NCBI RefSeq assembly: GCF_002078875.1
Contig: NC_034438.1
Location: 64,191,276-64,255,275, forward strand
Direction of reading: 5' to 3'
DNA from: Numida meleagris
Taxonomy: Eukaryota > Chordata > Aves > Galliformes > Numididae
DNA: 64,000 bases
A program made the position numbers and the translations under genes. The first letter of the stretch is position 1, and the number at the start of each line of letters is the position of its first letter. The notes beneath the pieces are model-generated. The model saw only the letters and a list, made by a program, of their open reading frames with translations. It made no database searches and was not told where the DNA came from. This document shows positions 63,757 through 64,000 of the stretch, piece by piece.

Positions 63757-63870
63757 GAGAATCACAGAACTGTCTATGTTGGAAAGGCTTTCAAGGTCAT
63801 CAAGTCCAGCCGTCAAGCCTGACCTACAGTCACTAAAATACGTCTCATAGTGCCACACCCACACATCTCA
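63757..63870 (-). repeat. CR1 LINE 3' fragment
   Basis: Minus-oriented CR1 end: GAATCACAGAACTGTCTATG, then TCAAGGTCATCAAGTCCAGC. Diverged; the right edge is approximate. Confidence 0.8.
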
Positions 63871-64000
63871 ATGAGGTAAAAAAACACATCTTCTCACATA
63901 AAGAAAAATGTTAGATTATGACTTTTTACACCTTTTTACATCCCTGTCATGTAGCCCTAGAGTGTTGCATTTGCACTCATTCTAAAAATGGTCAAGACTG

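Overview
The window looks like nuclear DNA from a bird, most likely a galliform. It carries several CR1 LINE fragments in both orientations, terminal-inverted-repeat mariner fragments of the Galluhop type, an alpharetrovirus-like provirus primed by tRNA-Trp, and a CCDC81-like gene of a kind that is multicopy in birds. These identifications come from reading the sequence and recalling families; no database search was run.

Layout. (1) Positions 1-3900 are GC-rich and hold the 3' part of a CCDC81-like gene on the plus strand. Nine coding exons with matching splice phases end at a TGA (3860-3862) and an AATAAA (3875-3880). The 5' exons lie off the left edge. (2) About 4180-11815 is retroviral and entirely minus strand. 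An old, heavily broken provirus (PR, RT, RNase H, integrase, start of env) was interrupted inside its integrase by a younger provirus at 4805-9552. The younger element has two 210-bp LTRs (13 differences, all transitions), a tRNA-Trp-type primer site, a polypurine tract, a long open gag, a protease remnant, a short integrase remnant and an env TM remnant. Its RT, its RNase H and the start of its integrase are missing. In their place lies a plus-strand piece (about 6430-6640) that reads like a kinase exon of CHEK2, with an intron-style acceptor in front. This captured host fragment is the most interesting item in the window. (3) About 11.9-64 kb is AT-rich and essentially gene-free. It holds CR1 and mariner fragments, microsatellites, a solo LTR with a perfect 6-bp target duplication (54370-54673), and one isolated plus-strand stretch (53836-53921) that looks like an 86-nt coding exon, suggesting that part of this region may be intron.

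How the parts relate. The CCDC81-like gene and the proviruses point at each other, so retroviral transcripts would run antisense towards the 3' end of the gene. Both proviruses are coding-defective. The change from GC-rich to AT-rich sequence falls at the outer end of the older provirus, so it could be a real compositional border or an assembly join.
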